Positions 10,550 through 22,235 are shown, counted from the stretch's first letter. The stretch: DNA of 64,000 nt from Tetrastigma voinierianum (GCA_016808115.1 JAEQBH010000194.1:124001-188000), one strand, 5' to 3'. The notes: generated from the letters alone by a model not told the origin. A program made the numbers and translations.

Positions 10550-11931
10550 TGATTACTAAAGTACTAACACAAGACCTATTTTAATAGGTTTTGGCGCTTT
10601 TGTGTATACAATATTATAAAATACAATTGACATGTTGGTCCCTCTATTATTTGATGCGCATTCATGATTTTGGTTTTGCGATGAAGCAAATGTCGTCATC
10701 AATCAATCACATAATAACAATGTGGGATTGATTTTCCATCGAATTTCTATCGTTTCCTATCATTCTGGCGGGAATGAACTAGAAAAGCTAGACTCAGTGC
10801 GGTGAGATAAAAGCTTCAACGGGAGGCAATGGGGCAATGGCCGGAGACGAGGGCAATGCCAAGGAATTTCGCTACGTTGGAGAGAATTCGTATCTTAGCG
10901 AAAATCAGCGTGCATAGCGAAGATTGTGCGCTCACGTTTTTGTATTATAACTGTGACTTCATTTTTGGTTTTCTCCTTTCTACCCTCACTTGCAATTTTT
11001 GTTGTTTCACTGTGTTTTATAATTCACCTACGTCCTCTCATAAGGCTTCTGATGCCTTTGTACTAAATGAACACATCAATGATCAAGTCGGCAATAAATT
11101 TACTGGAAAAGCTTTGGCTTTCTCGTTTCTATCTTCTCGTTTTTCATTTTCTTTTTCCCACTGGCTTTTTCATTTGACGGCAAAACTTTTATAAAGGATG
11201 ATGACTCGGGAGGATGGTTGGCTAAAGCTCCCTTCCACTCGCCAGAGTGGAAGGCGCTGGGTGCGGGATCTGGGCTCTTTTGGAAGGTCCCACCATTTTC
11301 ACGCAGAATACTCACTACCGTCTATATTTCTCCCTTTAACATTAGGTTTCGTCCCATGCGATTCATGTTGAATGGTCGATTACTTGGTAATCTTTTTAGT
11401 GCTCATTTGATGCTTATTACTGATCTTTGATGTTTCATTAAAGTCGTCACCACTATTACGTTGTAATATGAATCGAGACTCGTTTGAGCACAGAATAGAA
11501 ATACATAAATGGCAGTGAATACAATTTTAAAAGGATAATTATTTTGGGTTGGGTTTTATGGCTAAATGAAGTCCGGTTGAGGAAGATGACTCTCTATATC
11601 CACTCCCTCTATACGAAATAGACCGAGAACTTCATTAACCTTTAGAACCACAAATCGATAAGCTTTGACACTTTAAGGAGACTTCTTTATTTTTATTTTA
11701 TTTAAATTTCGGGTTTACTGAAATATATTACCTAATTTTATCCAAAACCCAAATCAGTCAATTCTTAACTTTTTGGGAAACACTTGATAAATCATTTGTC
11801 ACGAGAAAAGCCCATCTGTATTAGGCCTAGAACGCCACTATCTTATGATGGCTTGACTACGCGATGGGAGCTAAAGACTACAGGACCACAAAATATTGTT
11901 GATTAGGATCACCCTGCGTGGCGCGAGATCA
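10550..11931 (+). mobile_element. N2: solo LTR inserted in N1
   Basis: Starts tgattactaaagtac and ends gcgcgagatca, forms of the superfamily LTR ends. Inside are the damaged tagcgaaaa/gcatagcgaa array (10865-10925), a decayed hairpin region (aaaggatgatgactcggg...ggatggttggct, about 11195-11225) and a 3' part close to other members (accacaaaatattgttgatta). No PBS or gag start follows: the next sequence continues the N1 polyprotein, so this is a solo LTR left by LTR-LTR recombination, or an LTR of an excised element. Flanks are cacga and actac; a clear 5-bp target duplication is not preserved. It is the most diverged LTR of the set. The 121-codon open frame inside it is not a gene. Confidence 0.7.
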
Positions 11932-13205
11932 ACTACGCTAGATAAATCTATCCTGAGCGACCCGTCGGCGGCAACCACAAGGCATAAGGAGATTCCTTCT
12001 TGAGCCGCTACAATAAGAGGTACATGAACTAAGCCATACGACAGGCCGCTGAATGAATGAGGGTGATTAAAACCAATCATCACTTTAAGAGGTGGTAGGA
12101 AATTGGCAACTGATTGCCCGAGCCTGTACCAAACTAAGAAAGAGGAAATTCATGAGCCGGATCTGCTCTCTCTATTAAAGGGTTGATGAAAGACAAGCGC
12201 CTCTCATTTCCCCCCAAACCTTTGAGGAGGCAAAGAGGCCTCTGCATGAAGGCATCTAGAGAATCTTGAGCAGGCAAGGTGAACATCCATTTGACTCCAT
12301 GAGTCAAATAGGTAACCTATGCTAAATTTCTAAGAATTTGTGCACGATCAAAGAAAAGGGTTGGGCATTGACAAGAAAAGCCTTCTTGGTGAACAAGTCA
12401 GCTCTGTCATCGATTGCAAAACCTTGGTGAGAAATACAAAAAGATCCCACCATCTCGGTCAACATTGGAGGGATACGCATAGATAAAACTGCTTGTTGGA
12501 TTTGGGAGCGGTGTCAACCCTGCGCCATACTCGGTGTACAGCAGTTAGGTTTGAGGGGCCCGAAGCCTATCTATATCATAACGGATCGATCAGGTGAAAA
12601 ACTCAAAAGAATGAATTGAGAGATGTCTTGGTGAGAGAAAGGAGGTAGAAAAAAATTCTAATATCTTCTATTGGATTATTGGTTCTTAATCTCAGAGGCG
12701 ATTGGTGAGGGTGCTAACCGAAGTGCCCATCATACTTGGGAGGCCATTTTTGTACATCTGAATGCTGCTCGTCAGTGCTTGCAGAGATAGGTCATGCGGC
12801 TCACCGCCTTCGACAACATGACACTAGAGCTCGACATTTTTTCACTTGAGAAACAAGGATAAGTAGCCAGAGGATAAGGGGCTTGAGAAATCGAGGAAGA
12901 GTCGACTTGAGGTGGCACCTGGGTGTAGAGAGAGAGAAAACATAGTGCTTAAAAGGCTGCGGGAAAAATTAACAAAGAACAAAAGCGATTAACAAGAATC
13001 ATCTGCATCCAGTTACCCTCGCATCGGTCATCCCACTTTAGCACCACTTGAGACGAGATGTAACCTGGAAAAACGGCGAACTTTCAGCTGCAGCACCTTG
13101 CTACGAGGCAAGGAGAAACTCTCTCATGGGACACCTCATGTGAAACCTCTTGGGTTACTCAGCTGGGAGTAGCTCTGGGAACTTGAAAACTCCTCAGAGC
13201 TGATA
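11932..13205 (+). pseudogene. N1 protease region and post-protease tail
   Basis: Continuation of the N1 polyprotein after solo LTR N2. Readable blocks: NLCTIKEKGWALTRKAFLV, DPTISVNIGGI, CAILGVQQLGLRGPKP (region after the catalytic loop), EVPIILGRPFL in the frame at 12720-12755, and NMTLELDIFSLEKQ at about 12815-12860. This is the order of a gypsy aspartic protease. The catalytic loop reads WIWERCQP instead of the usual DLGAS, so the active-site aspartate is gone. After 12860 there is no RT. Instead a tail ending near 13130 (gctacgaggcaaggagaaactctctcatg) aligns with the tails of N5 and N7, then the AT-rich spacer begins. The lack of RT, RNase H and integrase is therefore shared, not private decay. 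Confidence 0.7.
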
Positions 13206-13733
13206 GGATTTTGATTTGCAATATTTCAAGTTTAGAGGTGGGAATTTTCTTTTATATCCTTAAATTTTCAAAAATTAGAAGCTTATCTTCTAATAATTTC
13301 TTGTCTTGTGTTGTTGCAGTGATTCCAGTGTTGGGAAGGGGAGCAAAATTTTGCCTGAGAATTTCTCAGGTTGCGAAATTTTGCAGTGCGAAATTTCGAG
13401 CACTGTTCATCGTCACCTTATTTTTGGCTACAACCTTCCATTTGCGTGCAACTCTTCGTTTCACGCTCCTACAATAAATTTTTATAATTTTTTGAGCCAT
13501 CCTGGCCAATGGCCACTAAAAGGCCATTAATTATCCATGCTCACCTACCCCCCTCAACTTCTATACAACAAACCTTTTTCTTCCCTTTTCATTTCATATT
13601 TCTCCTTCCCAGTTTCTGAAAACCCCCTCTCCCTCTTAATTGATATCCTCAAGCCCAGCAATGAGAAGACTGCGTGGGGCTTGTTCCTTAAAAATATTGG
13701 GTTACTTTGAAAGCTCCTCCCCTTGCCGGTACC
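13206..13733 (+). other. N1 AT-rich spacer with splice-acceptor-like site and start of third ORF
   Basis: 13206-13318 is AT-rich and ends in a pyrimidine tract plus ttgttgttgcag, a good plant 3' splice-site match. It is followed by three gcgaaatttt/gaaatttcg motifs (13341-13400), as before the third ORF of N3. 13400-13733 is the pyrimidine-rich 5' part of the third-ORF region with no readable protein. N3 is inserted at 13734; the region resumes at 41130. Flanks gtacc (13729-13733) and gcact (41130-41134) could be a diverged target duplication (3 of 5 match, both differences transitions). Confidence 0.5.
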
Positions 13734-15178
13734 TGATTAGTACCCAAAAAGTGCTTTATTTTGAGTCCCTATTTAAAGATAGGTTTTGAGGTTCTTTTCT
13801 TGTGCTAATCACTGTGTGCAGATGGCCCATGTATGGGGTCCTTACAAGCCCTTTCTCTGATTTTATTTTAAGATTGTTTTTTGGTAGTTTTACTTGGGTT
13901 TTCGTAAACCTTTACCATCATTTCAAGCTTGGCATCAAAATTGAGCTAATATATATCAAGTTTGTATGGGTTGTTGTCAATTTCATCAAGCACGGGAGGG
14001 AAAACTCATGTTTGGAAGATGAATATGCGAGCTAGAGGAACAAGCATAGCAGAGAAGGGATAGCAGTTCCGAGACATAAGCGAAATTTTTCGCATTCATA
14101 GCCCGAAATTTTTCGCTATATGGACTAAGCTACATAAGCGAGGGAATTTACGGCTATGATAGCGAGGAAATTTCTTTGTGCATAGCAAAATTCTGCAACG
14201 TGTTTTTATGATTCAACGAGCTCAAGTTTTGATTAATTACTCTTTTCCTCAATGTAATCATATTATTTATAGGATGGTTATTATTTGGCATGTTTACGTG
14301 GGGCTATATAAGCCATGTTATGAATATTTTGTAACCTAACTATTCATTGAGCCTTGTTGATTTCATTCTGACCCATGTTTTTTGGTTCCCATTTTCTCTC
14401 TTCTCTCTCCCCTCTTTCCATTTTCTAGGCTGCCAAACACACTTGAGGATGAGCAGCTCAAGGATGTTTGGCTAGCCTCTTGAACCTTGGCGAGAGGGTT
14501 GCTAAGGTTGGTTGATGTGGGTTTACTTGGTGTTCCTGTTTTCATGAAGTAGATGCTACGTATTTGTGTTTCAAACTTTCAAAACTAGGTTTTAAATGCA
14601 TATTTAATGTATTTTCTTTTGGTCAGCTGCCCAGCATGATTTAGGGTTCGGTGTATTCTTATTGTTGGATACAGCCGGCATCCACGTGGAAATAATCATT
14701 CACGAGCCCGAAAGTAGGTTAAATGCCTTGACAGCCTATGGAGGAACATTAAATGCTCGGTAAATAACATGGATTTCCAATAAGATAAATGCCACGCAAG
14801 GGTTGGTTTTTAAGTTAAGCAGATCCGGTTTGGAAATGACTATGTGTTATTTGCCTAATGCGAGAACTCTATCTGGAACCACCTCAGCCCCATCCGCTGC
14901 CGAACTAGTGACCCCAAGCTTTCAGGTCTCTTTTTTAAATCTTATTTGCTTTACTTTCGATCCCAGCTTGGTGACCTTTCTTTCTCCCCCTTTTTTTATC
15001 TAGTCGAACTCATCGAATGAAGCCTATACATTTTGAATCATTATACAAGTCATTTGTAAGGCAAATCCATCCTGTGTTGATCCTAGAGCCTATCTTTGTA
15101 ATAATACGCTAATGGAGTAAGGAGCAATTTGAGTATAAATTTTGTTGATTCACTTAGCACCTCTTGGCACACGAATCA
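13734..15178 (+). mobile_element. N3 5' LTR
   Basis: Starts tgattagtacccaaaaagtgc and ends ggcacacgaatca, 1445 bp. U3 holds gcgaaattt/aaatttcgct palindromic motifs (14080-14200). TATA box ctatataagc at about 14304-14313. Downstream the conserved hairpin has core arms cttgag 14442-14447 and ctcaag 14457-14462 with longer imperfect pairing of ccaaaca and tgtttgg. The last part (14800-15178) carries the aaatgacta-tgt-att and ttttgttgatt words common to all copies. A PBS-like site follows directly. Orientation is therefore plus. Confidence 0.85.
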
Positions 15179-15482
15179 AATCTGCGCTGGTCATCGAGGA
15201 TAATTACCACTCCCAGATGATGAGTTGATGGGTACTGTAATCATTACAAGTATTGGTGACCTTACAAACCTTTTTAAAAAGAGTTCATTGTTTAGAAGTT
15301 GAGTTTTTTTTTTTTTACTTTCCACGGCGGTCAACTGGCGAGTTGTTTTAGGCCTCTCACCAGTCACTTTATTTTTTAAATTCTTGTGGTCTTTTTGGCA
15401 AGCCTTATTGTTGCTCTTTGCTTTGTCCTTTTTTGTGTTACAGGTATTTATGCATCACTAGGATAGAGGTATATCAGGTAGA
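15179..15482 (+). promoter_or_regulatory. N3 PBS and leader
   Basis: Directly after the LTR, aatctgcgctggtcatcgagg is a heavily mutated AAATGGCGCCGTTGCCGGG site. It is followed by tgatgagttga and cattacaagtattggtgacc, the leader words shared with N1 and (on the minus strand) N5 and N7. The rest of the leader is T-rich with one poly-T run (15307-15318). Confidence 0.6.
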
Positions 15483-16760
15483 TTGCAAATAATTAGTACA
15501 CCAATTGAACAAGGTTGTGAAGTCAGTGTACACAGTGAGCAAATGGATCCTCCACTGAAAGAACATAACAAAGAATCAAGTAAAAGGTACTTTAATAACG
15601 ATCCTAGCATATCGAAGTCAACCAGAGACCCCACTTACTCTAGGGTGAGTGCAGCTACGTATCATACCACCTACGTGATGTGTGGCGGTGAGGGCCTATC
15701 GGGTGTACCTATTTTTCATGGAATGGAGAATAATCCGCCTTGTATTACTCCTCAGGGTTCAGAGTGTGCACTACTTTTAAGAAGGTGTGTCGACATGGAC
15801 TGCTTAAGGCCCCAGAAGGCATTCCCTTTGACTGCTTGAAAACCAAAGGCCATGATTTGGCTCGATTCATTGAAGTGAAACAATTAGAAGTGGTCGATCT
15901 TCAAGCTGAATTTTGAAGAAATTTTCGGTACAACCAAGACCAACGGTTTGAGGCAAATCTACGCTTGCTGGGCCTCGATATTGAGAAAGTTTTAATAAGT
16001 ATTTGGGGAGAGATTCATGAAGTATCGGTGCTTCATCACCATAGAGTTTATTTCCATGAATGAAGTTGTGGATCCACTTTTATGATAGTATGTCTCCGGG
16101 CCATGAAACATACGGAAGCCATGTGTGGAGGGACTTTACGAGCAGAGAAACCCGGGATGAGGCCATGGACTTTTGAACTGTAATTCGAGAAACCTCCAAG
16201 GCATGGGATGAACGAATCGAGGGAGGCGAGGGGAGAGAGTGAGGCCTTTGACCCACGAAAGGGGAGGCATTTATGCACTTCCGAAGATACGGAGATGAAG
16301 CAAAAAGCCCGAGCCACTTTGACCCGAAGGTTGGAGGGAAACTTAAAAATGAGAAATGCGGCATGAAGTGCGAAGCAATGAATGGAGCCACATCTCTTAC
16401 AGGCTGTTTTTAGTATGGTCGGCTGACCATCTGGGGAACCTTGTCAAATAGTTTCTTGATGGGGACTTAATGCAGAGCATGCCCACATGTCTTGGGTCAA
16501 AATAAGCCACCACTACAAGTAACCTTATGGCAACACCTATAACCCCAATTGGAGAATCATCCGAACCTATCATGAAGCCAAAACCACACATATGCCCTAC
16601 TAAGAGACTGCCAGCCGAGTTTGGCTCCACCTCGGCTGCCACAACCGAAGCGGCGGCCTCACCTTCTTCTCTGTTGAGGGCAATTCTAAGTAAGCAAGCC
16701 AGGCTGGAAGGCGCGTTTGATGGGGAAAAAAGAAAAGGAGTAATTTGAATGTTTCAAACT
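15483..16760 (+). pseudogene. N3 gag remnant
   Basis: Capsid gene of the pol-bearing element. The frame at 15483-15839 gives a proline-poor N-terminal segment ending GVPIFHGMENNPPCI. In other frames follow RVCTTFKKVC, then DLARFIEVKQLE and LRQIYACW-like blocks. EAMDF and ETSKAWDE occur at about 16155-16215, and the YGNTYNPNWR motif near 16525-16560, typical of the gag C-terminal part in this type of plant element. Each block needs a different frame; at least six frameshifts. The protein would bind and package element RNA; no version of it can be translated here. It is followed by the protease region in the usual gag-pro-pol order. Confidence 0.75.
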
Positions 16761-17830
16761 AATTAGAAAATTGAGAGCGTCGAGAGCTCACTCCAACGAA
16801 ATTGGACAATATGCATTACGAGATTTCCTAAGATTGCTCTAACTTAACGGGGTCTTTAAAAGGAATTCCATTCAGAGACACGAATAATAAAACCTAGAGG
16901 AATGCATGAGATGAGCTCTGCCCATGGGTGATCCCAGCCCAAAAAATTGTTCTGAGGGTTAAGCCGTGAGGCGATAGAGTGGTAAGGCGGGAATGGCCGA
17001 GGCGACTAAGAACCAGCGAGAAAGCTCCGGGTTAATTTGAACCCGCGAGGAAGAGCAACCAACGGCCCGGGAAGGGTGAAGCCGCGGTGTACCCCTCCTT
17101 TCCACGGGCACTTCGAGAAAAAGGAAAAATTCTAGTTAATAGGGTGAGAGGAATTTTTAGGATGCTAGCGGCGAAGTGAAGGTTAACATTCCTCTTCTTG
17201 ACATGATCAAGCAAGTCCCTATGCAAAATTTTTGAACGACTTATGTACGGTGAAAAGAGGTTTTAATGTGAATAAAAAGGCCTTTTTGATCGAGCAAGTG
17301 AGTGCTATCATTGAGTGCAAGACTCCTATGAAATATAAGGACCCGGGATGTCCCTACGATCTCGGTTAATATACGGGCGCTTGTGTAGGAAATAGCCTGG
17401 GCACCCCGGGAGCTAGTGTGAACCTGCCTCTATTCCGTAACGCAGCGGCGGGTTGGGAAGAGCTGGCCCACTTCCATCTGCGTCTCGCCAATGGGTCTGT
17501 TAAAATACCAAAGGGGACCATTGAGGATGTTCTAATACAAGTGGACAAAATTCTCTTATCCGGGTGATTTTGTCGTACTTGACCTGGCCGTTTGCGGTGG
17601 GGCCAACCATGTACCCATCATATCAGCGCCATTCTTGGCTACTAATGCCATTAAATTTCCAATGGAAGTGCGTAACCACCTTGGGAATATGACTTTGGAA
17701 CTCAATATCTTCCGTTTGAGTAAAAGGCATATGCAACTAGTGGAGGATGACTGTGAAGAAGTCTGCATAATAGATACAATTCTTGAAGAATAGGCCAATG
17801 AGCAGCAAGTGCAAGATGTGCAACCTGTGA
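16761..17830 (+). pseudogene. N3 aspartic protease region
   Basis: Pre-protease linker and retropepsin-like domain. EVKVNIPLLDMIKQVP is readable at about 17175-17222, and DVPTISVNI around 17350. The catalytic loop at about 17400-17430 reads LGTPGASVNLP: the GASVN core is kept but the catalytic aspartate position is changed. Then come FVVLDLAVCGGANHVPII and the block LGNMTLELNIFRLSKRHMQ (17676-17738), ending CEEVCIIDTILEE at about 17755-17793. This order matches a gypsy protease and the start of the linker to RT. Several frameshifts. Compare N1, N5 and N7, where this region is followed by a different tail instead of RT. Confidence 0.75.
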
Positions 17831-18720
17831 GGTTATGTGAGTGCCTCAAGAGCAACAGAACCTCAATGCATGAGCCTCGCTATGTGGATGTCGGAGAAAA
17901 TGTGAAATTCCCACCCTACCGATTGAAAAGAGGAAAGGAATCTCAACAAATTGGATCTCAAACCCCGCCTATGGAATTAAAAATATGCATTGAAGAAAAA
18001 CAAGCAAAGGTCCAAATATTGTAATATCAAGCCATCACGACCACTCCACAGAGGACAACCCGCGCACTCTTCTAAGACAACATGCTTTGGGGTGGAAAAT
18101 ATTTGATTTAAAAGGCATCAACCCAACAATCTGCACCCACCACATTTATTTAGAAGAAGAGTCTAAAGCTGTTAGGCAGCCACAGAGGAGGTTGAATCCT
18201 CACATGCAGGAGGTAGTTCGAATTGAAGTCCTGAAGTTGCTGCAAGCCGGTATCATTTACCCAATATCTGATAGCACTTGGGTAAGCCCAACCCAGGTGG
18301 TGCCCAAGAAGTCGTGGTGACCACCGTTAAAATGAAAAGGCGAGGATGTGTCCCACCCGCCTTACCACTGGGATGGGTGGTATGGGATTACGTGAGGCCC
18401 AATGCGGTAACAAGAAAATATCACTTTCCACCGCCTCTCATTGATCGCCTTGAGAGAGTTTATGGGCACCCATGTTATTGCTTTTTAGATGGCATTCCAG
18501 TGGTACTTTCGTGATAAGGATTGCAACAAGATGTTATACCATCTTTATTTGTCCATTTTGAACTTATGCTGCTGCATGATTTTGGCCTTTAAAGCCCCCA
18601 CACCTTCCAGGTGCGTATGCTTAGTATTTTTAGTTTATTATGGTGGAGCGATAATGGAAGCTCAAGGCGGATCACATCATCGTATATGGAGGTGATTTTA
18701 AGAATGTCCGACTAATCTGC
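17831..18720 (+). pseudogene. N3 reverse transcriptase
   Basis: An open stretch at 18087-18320 reads MGWKIFDLKGINPTICTHHI and continues to EVLKLLQAGIIYPISDSTWV and TQVVPKKSW: the N-terminal RT blocks of Athila/Tat elements. After a frameshift NAVTRKYHFPPPLIDRLE and GHPCYCFLDGIP follow (18395-18505), the latter being the first catalytic region (the FLDG aspartate is kept). The region for the FMDD active site at about 18655-18690 is mutated to a sequence reading AQGGSHHRIW, so both catalytic aspartates are lost; about 100 bp between the two sites are also missing or scrambled. The enzyme would copy element RNA using the tRNA primer; this copy is dead. Confidence 0.85.
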
Positions 18721-19559
18721 CGCCCTACAGGTGCATTAAAAAGAACCCGTGCTTAACCTGAGAAATGCCATTTTATAGGAACTACGATCATACAGTGGGC
18801 ATGTCATTTCCAAAATAGGAATAGAAGGACAAGGCAAAATTGAACTTATTTCCAAACCGCCTTCTCCAACAAATGTAAAACAAATGTAATTCCTTGACAT
18901 GCAAAGCTTTTATGAGATTTATCAAGGAATTTTCAAGATTGCTAAACCCCTCTATAAGCTTCGAGAAGATGCTAAATTTTCTTATGGGACTGGGATCGCT
19001 AAAAAGAGCTTGAAGAGCCGAGGTCCCATTTGGACCACTCCACCAATAAGACGGCACCCACCGCGCTGCCTGAGGTGATGTTTCGATGCAAGTGATATTG
19101 CTATCGAGCGCTTCGGACAAAGAGAAGGAAAACCTTATGTAGTCTATTATGCAAGCAAACCTTGAATGGCTAACGGCGAAACTATACTTACTACAGAGAA
19201 AGAATTGTCGCAGCGGTCTATGCCTAGACAAATTTCGAAAGCATACTGGGTTTGGTCTCGAGGCCATTTTTACTGCATCATTCCGCTTTGAAATATCTCC
19301 AACTAAGAAAAAATGCGCGCAAAGCACTTATCCGATGGGGCCTTCGTCAGAATTCAATTTGCAAATTAAGGACAAAAAGGGGGTAGAGAATGTTGTGGCA
19401 GACCATCTTTCGAGATTAACCATAGCCCACAACACTCATATCCCCCCCATCAACGATGAATTTCATGAAGAATCTATAATGCAGTTGGAGAATGCTCCCT
19501 GGTATGCTCACATTGCCAATTTCCTAGCAATAGGAGAAACTCTAGCTGATTGGAAATAA
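18721..19559 (+). pseudogene. N3 RT connection and RNase H
   Basis: Blocks seen in order: FYEIYQGIFKIAKPLYKL (18910-18960), FDASDIAIERFGQREGKPYV with VVYYASKP (about 19085-19155), TTEKE (about 19180), then the long open end NLQIKDKKGVENVVADHLSR at 19359-19418 and NAPWYAHIANFLAIGE. These are the thumb, the RNase H CDASDFAIGAVL-like and YYAS-like motifs, and the conserved ADHLSRL end. The first RNase H Asp remains in FDASD. Frame changes about every 80 bases; best preserved from 19320 to 19559. An overlapping 179-codon minus-strand frame is an antisense shadow. Confidence 0.85.
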
Positions 19560-20640
19560 CAATATAGGAAGTATTTCTTTGTGAAGATCCATTCATTATC
19601 AAAGAACTCTTCTTGTTTAAATATCATGTGACGATAATTAGAAGTGTGTTCCTAAAGAAGAGCAACAGTGGAATTCTAAGCCACGCTATGAGAGTGCCCG
19701 TGTAGTCACTTGCTTTCCCGCATAAAAAAAGAATGAAGGTGCTGTACTGCTTCTACTGCTTCTTTCGCAAGCCTACAAAATGTTCCGAGTATGTGATAGA
19801 TGCCAGTAGCGCCTGAAATTGTCTGCCAGGCCATATGATGCCTCAAACCCACTTTAGTAGTCTGTTATTCATGTCTGGGGGCATCGATTTTACGGACCTT
19901 TCTATACGCCTTACGGGCATTCAAGGCTATCAGCGTGGGGGTAGACTATGTATCTAAATCGGGTCGAGGCAATCCCCTCGCAAAACCAAATGACCACGGC
20001 GGTGCTCAAATTCTGAAGGCAAATATCTTTTCCAGCTCTGGGTACCAAAGCCATTATTAGTGATGGGTGGCATACTTTGTAACAAGTCTTTCGAAACCTT
20101 ATGGCTAAATATGGTGTTAAAACACAAATTGGATACTCTTACCATCCTCAAACAAGTGGTCAAGAGAGCTTGCCAATCATGAGATAAAGACCATTCTATC
20201 GAAGGTGGTGAACAAAGAATGTGAAAGATCATCCTCACCATTGATTCACCTGTGGGTCTACAGACACAAAAACGACTGAATGTCCCCGCACGCTTAGTCT
20301 ATAAAGAAAGCATCCTGATTCCGTGGAAATCGAGTACAAAGCATGGTGGGCAATCAAGAAGCTGAACATGGATTTAAGTAGGGTCGGACTTAAAATATTC
20401 CTTAATCTTAATGAGTTGGAGGAACTACAAAATGATGCCTACTAACCTCAAGATTGCAAAGGAGATCGAAAAATGTCATGATCGATGATAACTGCAAGAA
20501 CTTCAAAAGGGGGACCAAGTCCTCCTATATGATTCCAAACTCCACCTTTTTCCCTAAGAAACTTAAATCCGTAAGTGACCACGCATTCATCATTCATCAT
20601 ATACCTAATGGTCTTGTGACGGCTCAACCAAAAGGATAGA
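19560..20640 (+). pseudogene. N3 integrase
   Basis: DDE integrase that would join element cDNA to the genome. Zinc-finger half: CVPKEEQQ near 19650 and VCDRCQ at about 19788-19806 (the CxxC pair). Catalytic core: IDFTD at about 19885-19900 (first Asp in a frame shared with G(I)DF), KAIISDGWH at about 20047-20075 (second Asp), and YSYHPQTSGQES at about 20134-20170 with the Glu. C-terminal part: VEIEYKAWWAIKKLNMDLSR at about 20325-20385, LNELEELQNDAY, and FIIH near the end. Six or more frameshifts. The end of integrase lies about 320 bp before the third ORF. Confidence 0.85.
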
Positions 20641-20789
20641 GTGCCCATGTCAATGTGCGTAGAGTGCTTCTATGCCGCACAACACACCGCAAACGAGGAG
20701 GAGATTCCCTCCTCGATCCTCCTCCATGATAGATGGGGCCCCTCGCAATCAGCCGGTTGTCTCCACTTCAGACCAACCGCAACTCAAAA

Positions 20790-20957
20790 TTTTGGTTTTA
20801 GTTTATTTTGATCAATTTTTAGTTAATTTCGGTTTTAGTATTTTTTATTTATTTTAGTTTTGTTTAAAAATTTTTTTATATATATTCAGTTTAATAATTT
20901 TTATTTATTTATTTTATTTTAATTTATTTAAATTGATTTTTTTTTTTTTTTTGTAGG
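20790..20957 (+). promoter_or_regulatory. N3 AT-rich spacer with splice-acceptor-like end
   Basis: Almost pure A/T sequence (20790-20940), then a run of about 18 T and gtag (20938-20956), an excellent polypyrimidine tract plus AG. gattcgctataattgcgaaatttt follows at 20979-21002, echoing the LTR palindrome motif. The same arrangement precedes the third ORF in N1, N5 and N7. I infer an intron or subgenomic-promoter region; no splicing can be shown from sequence alone. Confidence 0.5.
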
Positions 20958-20959
20958 AT

Positions 20960-22235
20960 ATGAGGATGCAGGCATGCGATTCGCTATAATTGCGAAATTT
21001 TGCCATGCGCTCTTCCTAGCTTCCCGAGACCAACCCGCCAAACAACTCCATTAAAAGCCCCCCTAACGTCGATCCTGCTGGGGAGACCCATGGAGAGTCA
21101 TACACGACATACCCATTGACAAATGCACTAGCGATCTCGTAGATTCGATGCGCGATCCAGATATTCACTGCTGCCATTCATGACTCCGAGGCGATTTTTC
21201 TATCTCCAGGTGGTGCTTGAGTTTTATCATACTATGACATCCCTGGAGCACCTAATCGGGGCCATACCTTCACAAGATAGATCTACTACTGTACCCGAGC
21301 AATGGACACCACAAGAGCTGAGATTCGCAAGTGAATCACATCCCACGTACTATCGCAGCTGGCCCCACGATCACCTAGGAGAGATGGTTCGCTCTCTCGT
21401 CGAGAAACCACCGGCCGGCCTATACTCTTCCGCCGACAATTTTCCCAGATGCTCCCTCACTGACCACACGGACCAACCCGTTCCCATCCCAAAGATTATG
21501 TACAAATAGAAATCCATACTGCCTCAGACAGATTTCCAGGGTTCGGTTCACCGCCGAAGCCTGTCATGACCTCGCCACTACACTTCGAGGATAAGGTCCA
21601 ATCGGAAGACTGCTCTGCAGGCTATTCCCCCGTTGATGCCGAGGTTGTCGTCAGTCTCGAGCATCCGGGATTCCCTGAGGAGCCACGCATGAGCGGCAAT
21701 GAAGGGTCCTCCGTTTTGTCCATCGAGCGATCTCTATCTATACCACTCTCCTTTATTCTACAGCATCAGGAGGAGGTCGTGGATGATTATGCAGAGGACC
21801 TGCCGAGGGGTGAGCAGCCTGTTCCCGAGGTGGAGGTGGAGAGGACCTCAGTTCCAGATTTATTTCCTCCATTTCCACCTCCTCCTACCCCAGCTCCTCC
21901 TGAGACTGCTGGCCCATCCTCCACATCGTAGGAGCCGCCAGAGCACATCCCTGGTACTTCTGTATGCTGCCATCGCTTTTAGATGCGCCACAACATCGAC
22001 CGGCGACGGCCCGAGCCGAGGTCACTCTCGCACAGAATCACACCATGCTTCTTCATATTCAGAGCCACCCTGGGCCTCCGCCGCTAATCGTGACGCAGCC
22101 TACACGTACCCCACTACTTGTGATCGGCCCACCGTGGACCGCGCCGCGAACCTCGATGTGCTAGCAAACACAAGGCAGTCGTATCCACTTGGCGACTACA
22201 CCAATTAATGAGTGAGGTGGTAGCACTCCTTTCTC
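20960..22235 (+). pseudogene. N3 third ORF in env position (plant transposon-like protein)
   Basis: Two long frames remain: 21180-21509 (MTPRRFFYLQVVLEFYHTMT..., ending PIPKIMYK) and 21566-21931 (MTSPLHFEDKVQSEDC...). They look like successive parts of one protein: an N-terminal globular part with a VVLEFYHTMTS motif, a middle part with FEDKV, and a C-terminal part that is proline/serine-rich (21840-21930) before a stop. Corresponding motifs in other copies are EALYRISKGFWFSP (N1) and FEEKVHRKDLVRAESIPLL (N5). I see no signal peptide or membrane segment, so it is env-positioned rather than demonstrably an envelope protein; it resembles the ORFs labelled putative plant transposon protein next to Athila-like elements (from memory of annotations). 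Function unknown. Confidence 0.6.

Noticed and set aside
10829..11194. 121-codon open frame
   Set aside because: It lies inside solo LTR N2 across the palindrome and leader regions; no homologous frame exists in the other LTR copies.
18788..19327. 179-codon minus-strand open frame
   Set aside because: It lies antisense to the N3 RNase H region, whose motifs are clear on the plus strand, and has no domain of its own.
21699..22208. 169-codon plus-strand open frame
   Set aside because: It is an alternative frame of the proline-rich end of the N3 third ORF; its Arg/Ser/Leu-rich composition is that of a shifted frame.
20960..22235. Calling the third ORF a true retroviral envelope
   Set aside because: No signal peptide, cleavage site or membrane helix is visible in any copy; only its position is env-like.
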